Below are positions 28,345-36,007 of a stretch of 64,000 bases of DNA, piece by piece. Position 1 is the stretch's first letter. Each line of letters starts with the position of its first letter. A program made the position numbers and the translations under genes. Source of the stretch: Flavipsychrobacter stenotrophus (lineage in GTDB: Bacteria > Bacteroidota > Bacteroidia > Chitinophagales > Chitinophagaceae). Location of the stretch: positions 124,001 through 188,000 of the forward strand of contig NZ_PPSL01000002.1 of the NCBI RefSeq assembly GCF_002954265.1. Direction: 5' to 3'. The notes below the pieces were generated by a model. It saw only the letters and a list, made by a program, of their open reading frames with translations. It ran no database searches and had not been told where the DNA came from.

Positions 28345-29259
28345 TCACTTTACCGCTACACCAGTCACCACCCACGTCTTCGTACTCTTATACAACGACT
28401 CCATCAGGTTGGCGTTAGGATCATAAGCGGCGCTTTGGTTACCGCTCCCACCAAACTGCATCCCCATACCCATTCCGCCGATCCCTATAGATGGTCTGAA
28501 ACCGCCGCTTCTACCCCTTCCTCTTACTGTCCGAGTAGCTTGACCGTCGGGCCTCTTTGATCCTGTTGTTTCAAAACAAATAGCTATCGTCCTGTTCTTA
28601 TCTGTCCTGTCTATTTTAGACTTAAAGTAAAATGCTTTGAAAGGCACCTTCGCCTCCCATATCAGTTCATTATCCTGATCCATGTCTATCCGAACTACTA
28701 TACCACATGAGTTCTCTGCCTTTACCGGAAATTGAAGATTGCAACCCTTAAAACCCTGGAGTGAATATTCATCGGCTGCTGCTATCGCTTTCTTTACGTT
28801 CTGCTGCATCTCTATTATTCTCTTCTGCACAGCCTCCTGCGGTCCTGGGTCTGGTTCATTTTCCTCCCGGCTGTAAGAACCATCCTTTGCATGTTGCCTG
28901 TTTTTATAATTGGCAGGTATCGGAAAGTTAATTGCGGTTACCTCATCTTGTTTACCAGTCTTATCTACCCACACCGTCAATCCCCCTTCCAGTATCTTCA
29001 ACTGGGTTGCTGCATCACCTGTCTGCACCGTTATGTAGAGATTCTCGCTATCATTACTCACAGAGTAACCCAACATAGCATCTTCATCATAATAAGGATA
29101 CGGTGTCTTCCAGTCAGCACTGCTGCCATCAATTATTATTGGTTGTTCCTGCCATACTCCGGGCACCTTCTTAGCACCTTTGTTCTTTGCCACCACATCA
29201 ACAGATATCAATGATAGAACAACCAACAAAATAGCAGTACCAAAAACCTTTTTCATCAT
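28345..29259 (-). CDS. Exported protein with CBM9/DOMON-like domain
   Basis: The protein has 304 residues if it starts at MMKKVFGTAI (ATG 29259). The in-frame ATG 60 bases earlier would put 20 polar residues before the signal peptide and is less likely. After the signal (about 1-25) comes a domain opening with IIIDGSSADW and DSENLYITVQTGD, the pattern of family 9 carbohydrate-binding or heme-binding DOMON-like sandwiches. The C-terminal part is Gly/Met-rich (SIGIGGMGMGMQFGG). Ligand unknown. It probably shares a transcript with the lipoprotein downstream. Confidence 0.75.
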   Translation of the reverse strand: MMKKVFGTAILLVVLSLISVDVVAKNKGAKKVPGVWQEQPIIIDGSSADWKTPYPYYDEDAMLGYSVSNDSENLYITVQTGDAATQLKILEGGLTVWVDKTGKQDEVTAINFPIPANYKNRQHAKDGSYSREENEPDPGPQEAVQKRIIEMQQNVKKAIAAADEYSLQGFKGCNLQFPVKAENSCGIVVRIDMDQDNELIWEAKVPFKAFYFKSKIDRTDKNRTIAICFETTGSKRPDGQATRTVRGRGRSGGFRPSIGIGGMGMGMQFGGSGNQSAAYDPNANLMESLYKSTKTWVVTGVAVK

Positions 29260-29370
29260 AAGTATTTTACAAATCAAATATACAGTTCTCCAACTAACCA
29301 TTTTGTTATAATACGCCAATTACCTACTCTGAGCTCACAAGCATTATGCATGTTTTTCTGTAACTCCACC

Positions 29371-29405
29371 AAATGTCATGGTGAGCCGCGCCGAACCACG
29401 ACATT
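29371..29405. repeat. REP-like palindromic extragenic element
   Basis: ATGTCATGG (29373-29381) pairs with CCACGACAT (29396-29404), one G-U pair, around a GC-rich GTGAGCCGCGCCGAA core. The core and the flanking GTCATGGTGAG text resemble short extragenic palindromes common in Bacteroidota genomes. It lies in the 251-bp gap behind the flotillin gene. Confidence 0.45.
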
Positions 29406-29472
29406 CTGCATCGGGACGTACTCTCTTTGTAACACATCAACCCTTCCGCTCTTCGCTCTCTTTCCCGCTCTC

Positions 29473-29504
29473 AAAAAAAAAGGCCGGCATTGCTGCCGGC
29501 CTTT
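29473..29504 (-). terminator. Terminator of the SPFH/flotillin gene
   Basis: On the minus strand a perfect 11-bp stem (29494-29504 with 29479-29489), GC-rich with loop GCAA, is followed by a run of T (complement of 29473-29480). It lies 6 bases behind the stop. Confidence 0.9.
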
Positions 29505-29510
29505 CAACGC

Positions 29511-31424
29511 TTAAATTTTCGGCTCCTCACCCTTCTTCTTCTCACTCATCATTTCCATCAGTTTCAAGCCCATCAATCCATTCATCGGACCATCAGAACC
29601 ATTGCTGCCACTGATCATAATATCAGGTATCACCTTTATGTTCTTTGCACCTATCTCTTCGGTGATCTTATAACGGGTAAAGTTATCTCCACCCATTGCA
29701 CTTACCTGCAGTTCGTAAGCTTCTGCGGTACTCTTACCAATAGCCAGTATCTTCTCTGCTTCGGCATTACCGGTTTTGGATATCCTTTCCGCTTCTGCTG
29801 ATGCGTTCAATTTCGTAGCTTCTGCCTGTGCACCTGCCCTCAACTTTGTTGCCTCTGCTTCCGCATTAGCACGCATCTTGGTAGCTTCTGCTTCTGCGTT
29901 TACCTGCAGCTTCAGGCTCGTAGCATCACCCTCTGCTTTCTTAACCACTGAATCGGCAGTACGCTGAGATATTTCCACACTCTGTTGTGCCTTTACTATC
30001 TCGCGCTGCATATCTGCAATAGCTGTTTCCTTTTCCATACCCTGCCTTCTTTCCTGTGCCATACGTTGTGTCTCATAGGTCTTCTCTTCTTCCTGTGCTA
30101 TCTTACGGTCAGTAAGCGTCTTCATCAATGCTTCAGGAGGTACGATATCACCTATCAATGTATCAACAGCATTCACGTTATACTCTTCCAATACAGCCCT
30201 TATATGCGCCCTTGCAGATTCTTGTCTTTCCTTACGTGTAGTTAAGAAAGAGATCACATCACTGTCCTGTGCCGAGTTACGGAAATAGTTACCAATAGTT
30301 GGTTCCAGCACCTGCGATACCAGGTTGTTCATACTACCGAACCTAGCTATCACTTTTGGTGCATCATTGGCCGGAACGTGTATGATCTGCGCTACGTCAA
30401 GGTTGAACGGGAAACCGTCCTTTGAACGCACGGTAATGGTAGAAAGGTTCTTGTCCAACGCATGAGCTTCACTGCGGGCATTGGCCCAGTTAAGCACCAG
30501 GTTGGTTGTAGGCACCAGTTCCACCTTCATAGCGTAACGGTTGATCGGGTATTTACCAGGACCCAGCGGTTCCATCCATACACCTCTGTGTCCCTTGGTT
30601 ACTATATTACCATGCTTAAAGGTAGTACCTGTCTGGTCTTCACCATCTTCACCTATATAGCTGATGCACACGCCCACATGGCCAATTGGCACCTCTGTCA
30701 TATAGCTCTCTTCTATCTGCACAGCCCATGTATTAATGTAGTAAGAACCTGCAAGTATCACTTGCGGCTGCAAACCACGGCAACCACCATTTTTAAGGAA
30801 GCTGTCAATGTCCTGGAAGTTGTTGTGGCCATCCACCATGGTGCCCGCTATCTGCCCTTGTGCCAGTGGCTCACCATCTAGTGTGGTCACTATACCTACC
30901 ATGCTCTCTCTTATCACTGTTTGTCCTACCATCGTTATCTCAAACAAGTAGGTGTTGATACGGTAAGAACCGGCAGTAATAAAAGCAGTCTGCCTACCTC
31001 TCTGGCCACCATTATCCAAAAACGCTTGTGCATCCTGGAAGTTATCGCAATCTACTTTACGGCTGAGTATGCGGCCTGTAGGTATCTCTTCACCATCTCT
31101 TGCCAACACCATACCAATATGGCCTTCAGGAATAACAGTGAACACAGATAGTTCTACGCTATACTGCCATGGCCACATGAACCAGTACAGACCGGGAGCT
31201 AATGTTTTAGCCTGAAAACCCGCTTCGCCCTTGGTTGCTATGATCCTGCCGTCGGGCAAACGGTTAGAGCTCGATAATGTAAATTTCTTCGTAACCAGTC
31301 CTATACTGCTTTCTGGTATGATGATCATACCAAAGAATACACGAAGAATGATCTTGTATAAAATAAGTGCAATGATGCACAGAATGATCCAGCCGTAGCC
31401 GGACATAAAACCACTGAAAGTCAT
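29511..31424 (-). CDS. SPFH-domain / flotillin-like membrane protein
   Basis: A 637-residue protein with one N-terminal membrane helix (about 10-33). Two to three SPFH-like repeats follow, each bearing the phrase IPEGHIGMV, RESMVGIVT or VPIGHVGVC and a PGLYWF or AGSYYINTW turn (about 35-310). A PHB domain lies at about 310-430. A long Ala/Glu/Lys coiled coil spans about 440-585 and contains heptad-like repeats of the form NAEAEATKMRA. The tail has low complexity and many Met. Flotillin-type proteins scaffold membrane microdomains. The internal repetition of the N-terminal SPFH module makes it longer than classical flotillins. Transcribed alone, with its own terminator. Confidence 0.88.
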   Translation of the reverse strand: MTFSGFMSGYGWIILCIIALILYKIILRVFFGMIIIPESSIGLVTKKFTLSSSNRLPDGRIIATKGEAGFQAKTLAPGLYWFMWPWQYSVELSVFTVIPEGHIGMVLARDGEEIPTGRILSRKVDCDNFQDAQAFLDNGGQRGRQTAFITAGSYRINTYLFEITMVGQTVIRESMVGIVTTLDGEPLAQGQIAGTMVDGHNNFQDIDSFLKNGGCRGLQPQVILAGSYYINTWAVQIEESYMTEVPIGHVGVCISYIGEDGEDQTGTTFKHGNIVTKGHRGVWMEPLGPGKYPINRYAMKVELVPTTNLVLNWANARSEAHALDKNLSTITVRSKDGFPFNLDVAQIIHVPANDAPKVIARFGSMNNLVSQVLEPTIGNYFRNSAQDSDVISFLTTRKERQESARAHIRAVLEEYNVNAVDTLIGDIVPPEALMKTLTDRKIAQEEEKTYETQRMAQERRQGMEKETAIADMQREIVKAQQSVEISQRTADSVVKKAEGDATSLKLQVNAEAEATKMRANAEAEATKLRAGAQAEATKLNASAEAERISKTGNAEAEKILAIGKSTAEAYELQVSAMGGDNFTRYKITEEIGAKNIKVIPDIMISGSNGSDGPMNGLMGLKLMEMMSEKKKGEEPKI

Positions 31425-31790
31425 AATTGTAAGTTTGTATGTGTGAAAATTAATAAAACAAGGTCATATCCCCTATTCGGGAGATCAATTAAGATGGCTA
31501 AACGGTAGTAACCCATCTATGCCAAAGCGGCACTTGGTGGGTGTACCATCTTCTTGTGGTTCACCATATTTTCTTTGATTTGGAAGGGCAGAGCTATTAC
31601 AGCATCCGATGCCTTAGCAGAAACAAGAGGAGAAAAAGTGACGGGCAATTGAGCAATAAAGAGTACATCAGCACTCATAGTTTGGTGTCATTTAAATTGA
31701 CGATGTAAAATTACAAAGGCTACATTATTCTCATAACTATTTTCTGTCTTTAACAATACATTAGGCATTGTGCTATCTTTATTACGGCAC
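31425..31790. other. 366-bp gap with overlapping small open frames
   Basis: Between the CYTH gene and the flotillin gene, both on the minus strand. It contains the 53-codon ATG ORF listed separately. In another minus frame, 31613-31485 is open for 42 codons without a start codon and reads like a protein C-terminus (CCNSS, KYGEPQEDGTPTKCRFGIDG). No terminator or promoter is evident. Confidence 0.4.
31517..31678 (-). CDS. Possible small protein of 53 residues
   Basis: An ATG at 31678 opens a frame of 53 residues (MSADVLFIAQLPVTFSPLVS at the start) to TAG at 31519-31517. It is mildly hydrophobic at the N-terminus and basic in the middle (VNHKKMVH). No family is recognised. An overlapping frame without a start codon has a more protein-like, Cys-containing composition, so one of the two may be the true remnant and the other chance. 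Weak call. Confidence 0.25.
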   Translation of the reverse strand: MSADVLFIAQLPVTFSPLVSAKASDAVIALPFQIKENMVNHKKMVHPPSAALA

Positions 31791-32264
31791 TTATCTTTTT
31801 AAATAATCGGCCGTTGCAAGCGCACTGTTACTAAACTCTTTAATGCCCGTTATTTCAAATATCACTAACTCTTTCAAATGATCGGGGAATGAAAATGATT
31901 GCGCAATATCATTCAGTTCCACCTCCATTATCACCAGGTTTATGTGATGAAAAATATCCACCTCAAACCTTAACCCCTCATGCTGAAACACTGATCGGGT
32001 CTTGCTTATACCCTTAGTAGCAGTACCGCAATCATTAAGAAATTCTTCTTCAGTTATCGCATACTCTTCTTCCTCATTCACACCACTGGCAATAGTTGTT
32101 TTGCGGGTCTTGTAATATACTACGTCACCCCCACCCTGCTGCCGCCTGTACCGCCAACCATTGTTCGAATATTTCTGAAAGATACTGTACTCCTCATGTG
32201 GCGTCGCAGCAGGCTTACTCCTCAATATAAACCGGCGCTCTATCTCAATTCCGTTATTATTCAT
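31791..32264 (-). CDS. CYTH-domain protein (triphosphate tunnel metalloenzyme family)
   Basis: A 157-residue protein opening with GIEIERRFIL, the CYTH signature (E-x-E-R-x-F), followed by basic strands WRYRRQQ and YYKTRK and acidic strands EEEEYAITEEEF and FEVDIFHHINLVIMEVELND. Family members hydrolyse inorganic triphosphate or thiamine triphosphate, or make cAMP. The triphosphatase role is the more common in bacteria with such single-domain forms. Cytoplasmic. The gene is divergent from the YjbR gene, 63 bases apart. Confidence 0.85.
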   Translation of the reverse strand: MNNNGIEIERRFILRSKPAATPHEEYSIFQKYSNNGWRYRRQQGGGDVVYYKTRKTTIASGVNEEEEYAITEEEFLNDCGTATKGISKTRSVFQHEGLRFEVDIFHHINLVIMEVELNDIAQSFSFPDHLKELVIFEITGIKEFSNSALATADYLKR

Positions 32265-32327
32265 CGCACTGTAATTTACAACTTCCTGCTATAATGATGA
32301 TTTCCTAAATTCCCATAAATTCGCTCT

Positions 32328-32657
32328 ATGAATATCGAAGAAATAAGAGAATACGCATTAGCCAAACCAAACACCGAAGAAGGAATGCCCTTCGGGAATG
32401 ACACACTTGTATTTAAAGTAAATGGAAAGATATTTCTACTCATGGGCCTAGATGCACAGCCTCTTCAATTCAACGTTAAGTGCGACCCCGACCGTGCAGT
32501 AGAACTACGCGAACAACACACATCTATCATCCCCGGCTATCACATGAACAAAAAACATTGGAACAGTGTGATTGTAGACGGCTCACTTACCAACAAAGAA
32601 TTAAAAGAACAGATCGACCACTCCTACTCACTGGTAGCTCCAAAGAAAAAGAAATAA
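32328..32657 (+). CDS. MmcQ/YjbR-family protein
   Basis: A 109-residue protein matching the YjbR/CyaY-like double-wing fold. It has the usual PNTEEGMPFGNDTLVFKVNGK, FNVKCDPDRAVELRE, and HMNKKHWNSVIVDG with the final ELKEQIDHSYSLV. The family is widespread and binds DNA in some cases, but its role is not settled. TAAATTCGC a few bases before the ATG could be the -7 box. It converges on the ABC permease gene with no gap between the stops. Confidence 0.88.
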   Translation: MNIEEIREYALAKPNTEEGMPFGNDTLVFKVNGKIFLLMGLDAQPLQFNVKCDPDRAVELREQHTSIIPGYHMNKKHWNSVIVDGSLTNKELKEQIDHSYSLVAPKKKK

Positions 32658-33860
32658 CTATTCCCTTATTGCTCCAGTAATAGACCTTACCACCAGCACC
32701 AACAATATACCCGTGCTGACCGTCAATGCAGCCCATAAAGGCAACCCCGGCAAGGTATGCAACGCCAACCCTTGCGCTTTCGCCATGTCTGCCGCCACTA
32801 CTTGCACGCCAACTGTTATGCCCGCACTAAAGATCACCACCACTAGCACCAACGGTACAAACCGCTTCACCATAAACCCACTCAGGTAACCGGGACTATA
32901 TCCTATCTCTTTAAGCAATGTCAGCGACTGATGCGCCTTTGCTATCGTCAATTCAATGAACAACACAAATACCAATGTACCTATGCCCATCAGCAGTAAA
33001 GCCAGTACACCTGTTGCGCTGGCCACCACCTCTACTATGGCACGTATCCTGCTCCACCTTAGGTTCTGCGAATTGGTTGTATAATTCTTCCTTTGTATGA
33101 ACTCTGTAAACTTTATATCGGATGGATCCTTTGTTTTCAATATCAACTGAGATGGAGCAACTCCGCTCCCCTGCTTGCCATATTTTTGATTACCATAATC
33201 AATGAATGCCTGCGGCACCAGCACCGATCCTATCCTATCAGAAAACCCCACCACATGTGCAGTGTAAGTCTCTGCCATATCAGGCGGACCGGCCTTTACA
33301 TTCAATGCCAGCGACTTTACCGACGACTCAGATAACTGCGGAAGTCCCTGGCTTGGTGCAAATACATAATTATACAGGTCCAGAAATTGAGAAGACATAA
33401 TGATCGGTAGATCTCTGCTTCCCGGCTGCCAGTCCCAGTCAGCAGGTTTGCTATCAAGGAAGCGATCAGGCACACTCTCCAGCGGCAGATCAGTTGCAAA
33501 CCCCATATCACCACCCATCATTGCATAAACAGGAAAGTGGTTAGATACTATAGCACCAACCGATTGCACCTGCGGAGCCTTGTTTACAGAGTCAACATCA
33601 GCAGGTGTAAACAACGTAGCACCTGGCTGCCCCATGTTACTATTGGTTACCTTCTTCCCTATGATCAGGAACGTACTGCCAAGGCTATCATTTTCAGTCT
33701 TACCATACAGCAACTCATTAAAGTTCCACCATATCAACACAGACAATAGCAGCAATGTATTACCAACAAACAGGGCTATCATGGCAGCCCATAAGCGGCC
33801 TTTACTGTTGTTACGCAGCAGCAATTTTCTCAGCAATATATTTCTGGTTTTATCACTCAT
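32658..33860 (-). CDS. ABC transporter permease, FtsX-like
   Basis: A 400-residue membrane protein with one N-terminal helix (about 24-46), a large extracytoplasmic domain (about 50-270) and three C-terminal helices (about 280-310, 333-355, 370-392). This is the MacB/LolC-type FtsX topology. Its ATG overlaps the stop of the ATPase gene by 4 bases, so the pair makes one transporter. Such systems work on lipoproteins, peptides or envelope stress rather than import. The substrate is unknown. Confidence 0.85.
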   Translation of the reverse strand: MSDKTRNILLRKLLLRNNSKGRLWAAMIALFVGNTLLLLSVLIWWNFNELLYGKTENDSLGSTFLIIGKKVTNSNMGQPGATLFTPADVDSVNKAPQVQSVGAIVSNHFPVYAMMGGDMGFATDLPLESVPDRFLDSKPADWDWQPGSRDLPIIMSSQFLDLYNYVFAPSQGLPQLSESSVKSLALNVKAGPPDMAETYTAHVVGFSDRIGSVLVPQAFIDYGNQKYGKQGSGVAPSQLILKTKDPSDIKFTEFIQRKNYTTNSQNLRWSRIRAIVEVVASATGVLALLLMGIGTLVFVLFIELTIAKAHQSLTLLKEIGYSPGYLSGFMVKRFVPLVLVVVIFSAGITVGVQVVAADMAKAQGLALHTLPGLPLWAALTVSTGILLVLVVRSITGAIRE

Positions 33861-34501
33861 AGCACAATTGTTTGAGTGTAAGGAAAGAAATTATTATCAT
33901 CAAGATCCGCCAATATCATCCCGGCGTTATTTTGCTTAACAACCTCACTTATTAGCTTCGTCGCCTTTGCTATATTTACGTGGTCCAGGTGGCTGAATGG
34001 CTCATCCATCAGCAACCACTTAAATGGCTGCAATAGCGCCCTTATTATGGCCACCCGCTGCTGTTCCCCATAAGATAGTTTCCGAGCCAATGACAAGCGC
34101 TTATCGGCCACTCCCAGTTCATCCATCCAGTTAGTTACCTGCTGCGCTGTAATGGTATTTGTAAGCCTCCGTTTTATATCAAGGTTCTCCCATGCCGTCA
34201 ACTCAGGAAATAAGCGCATGTCCTGAAAGATCACACTCACATCCTTTGTTCGCAATTGTGATATTTCTGCTGCACTCCCCCTCTTCATTTCCAGGTTATC
34301 CCACTTCACCGTGCCCTCATAGTCATCACGCATACCATATAGCATATGTATCAGCGTAGTCTTCCCTGTCCCCGATGGAGCCTTTATAAATACATGATCC
34401 TTCTCATTAAGCACAAGATCACCCTCCCAGATACCCGACGAGCGACCGGCTATTTTCTCTCTTAATGGTAATGGAACAAGCTGATGAAGCGATAACTGCA
34501 T
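33857..34501 (-). CDS. ABC transporter ATP-binding protein
   Basis: The protein has 214 residues if it starts at MQLSLHQLVPL (ATG 34501). The longer in-frame start adds a Cys-rich stretch unlike ABC proteins. Walker A is APSGTGKTT (about 41-49), Q-loop FQDMRLFPEL, signature LSYGEQQR, Walker B WLLMDEP with SHLD. The position where the H-loop histidine normally sits (VTHD) reads LADLDD, so the switch histidine appears to be missing. This suggests weak or altered hydrolysis. Overlaps the permease gene by 4 bases. Confidence 0.88.
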   Translation of the reverse strand: MQLSLHQLVPLPLREKIAGRSSGIWEGDLVLNEKDHVFIKAPSGTGKTTLIHMLYGMRDDYEGTVKWDNLEMKRGSAAEISQLRTKDVSVIFQDMRLFPELTAWENLDIKRRLTNTITAQQVTNWMDELGVADKRLSLARKLSYGEQQRVAIIRALLQPFKWLLMDEPFSHLDHVNIAKATKLISEVVKQNNAGMILADLDDNNFFPYTQTIVL

Positions 34502-34576
34502 ATGACCAACAAATTTAGATGGTTTGACAATACAAAGCATGCAAAACAAGTGCCAGTAAATAGCACATCTAAGCTC

Positions 34577-34606
34577 TTGCAGAGACACGTAATTACGTCT
34601 CTACTC
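34577..34606. repeat. GAGAC-type extragenic inverted repeat, copy 1
   Basis: ACGTAATTACGT (34587-34598) is a perfect palindrome flanked by AGAG (34581-34584) and CTCT (34599-34602), with a 2-base bulge. It lies between the ABC ATPase start and the metK terminator. A second element with the same GAGACG/CGTCTC arms is at 41182-41200. Confidence 0.4.
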
Positions 34607-34644
34607 AACATGAGCTGCATATTAATAGAAGCTTCCCGCTCCCA

Positions 34645-34680
34645 AAACAAAAAAGCGGGATGTCCTAAAACATCCCGCTT
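34645..34680 (-). terminator. Terminator of the metK operon
   Basis: On the minus strand a perfect 10-bp stem (34671-34680 with 34653-34662) with an 8-base loop is followed by TTTTTTGTTTTGG. It lies 21 bases behind the metK stop. Confidence 0.88.
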
Positions 34681-34701
34681 CAATCTTTATGAACATTGAT
34701 C

Positions 34702-35955
34702 TTATTTCAGACCAAACGCTTTCTTTACTTTAGTTACATAGTCCAACTTCTCCCATGTAAACAATTCAACCTTTACCTTCTTCAACTTACCATCAGCAGC
34801 CTTAAACTCTTTGGTAACAGTTTCAGACTTACGGCCCATATGTCCATAAGCAGCACATTCGCTATACATAGGCTGGCGCAGTTTCAAACGCTCTTCAATA
34901 AAGTACGGACGCATGTCAAATACTTCCTGTACAATAGTACTTATCTGGCCATCAGTCAACTTCAGCTTAGAAGTACCCTTAGTATCTACAAAAATACTTG
35001 TTGGCTTAGCTACACCTATCGCATAAGATACCTGTACCAATACTTCGTCGCAAACACCTCCTGCAACAAGGTTTTTAGCTATGTGACGCGTAGCATATGC
35101 TGCAGACCTGTCCACCTTGCTAGGATCTTTACCGGAGAATGCACCACCGCCATGAGCACCCTTACCACCATAAGTATCAACTATGATCTTACGGCCTGTA
35201 AGACCTGTATCGCCATGAGGACCACCTATCACAAACTTACCTGTAGGGTTGATGTGATACTTGATCTTATCATTGAACAAATGTTTGTACTGCGGGTAAC
35301 TCTTAATAACGCGAGGTATCAGTATGGTCTTAACGTCCTTAGTGATACGGTCCTGCATGGCCTTCTCTTCTGCAAAATCATCATGCTGTGTAGAAATTAC
35401 AATAGCATCAATACGCACAGGCTTGTTATCATCGCCATATTCCAGCGTTACCTGGCTTTTTGCATCAGGGCGGAGATACTTCATCTGCTTGCCTTCATTT
35501 CTGATAGCCGACAATTGCAATAACAGGTTGTGTGCCAGGTCAAGTGCCAACGGCATATAATTTTCTGTTTCGTTAGTTGCATAACCAAACATCATACCCT
35601 GGTCTCCTGCACCTTGCTCTTCTTTTATCTTACGCTCTACACCCTGGTTAATATCAGCTGACTGCTCATGTATTGCAGTAATTACAGCGCACGATTCAGC
35701 TTCAAATTTATACTCGCTTTTTGTGTACCCTATTTTCTTAATTACGTCACGTGCTATAGTCTGCACATCAATATAAGTATTGCATTTTACTTCACCTGCC
35801 AATACCACAAGCCCCGTAGTAACTAGTGTTTCACAAGCAATTTTCGACTGAGGATCCCAGGCGAGGAAATTATCGACGAGTGCGTCTGATATCTGGTCTG
35901 CAATTTTATCCGGATGACCTTCTGATACCGATTCCGATGTAAAAAGATATGGCAT
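34702..35955 (-). CDS. metK: S-adenosylmethionine synthetase
   Basis: A 417-residue cytoplasmic enzyme that makes S-adenosylmethionine from methionine and ATP, releasing phosphate and pyrophosphate. Signatures are [21 protein letters not shown] at the N-terminus, [12 protein letters not shown] (about 114-125), and the glycine-rich [22 protein letters not shown] loop. Length is slightly above the usual 385-400 because of a charged C-terminal tail ([18 protein letters not shown]). It follows glmS by 52 bases on the same strand and ends at a strong terminator, so it is the last gene of this group. Confidence 0.97.
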   Translation of the reverse strand: MPYLFTSESVSEGHPDKIADQISDALVDNFLAWDPQSKIACETLVTTGLVVLAGEVKCNTYIDVQTIARDVIKKIGYTKSEYKFEAESCAVITAIHEQSADINQGVERKIKEEQGAGDQGMMFGYATNETENYMPLALDLAHNLLLQLSAIRNEGKQMKYLRPDAKSQVTLEYGDDNKPVRIDAIVISTQHDDFAEEKAMQDRITKDVKTILIPRVIKSYPQYKHLFNDKIKYHINPTGKFVIGGPHGDTGLTGRKIIVDTYGGKGAHGGGAFSGKDPSKVDRSAAYATRHIAKNLVAGGVCDEVLVQVSYAIGVAKPTSIFVDTKGTSKLKLTDGQISTIVQEVFDMRPYFIEERLKLRQPMYSECAAYGHMGRKSETVTKEFKAADGKLKKVKVELFTWEKLDYVTKVKKAFGLK

Positions 35956-36007
35956 GCTGCTTTTAAAATTTATTTTTTTTATAATAAAAATTTAGACTCT
36001 GCTGTAG

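Noticed and set aside
29378-29614. A 78-codon plus-strand frame behind the flotillin gene
   Set aside because: Ser/His-rich translation that runs through the terminator and antisense to the end of the flotillin gene.
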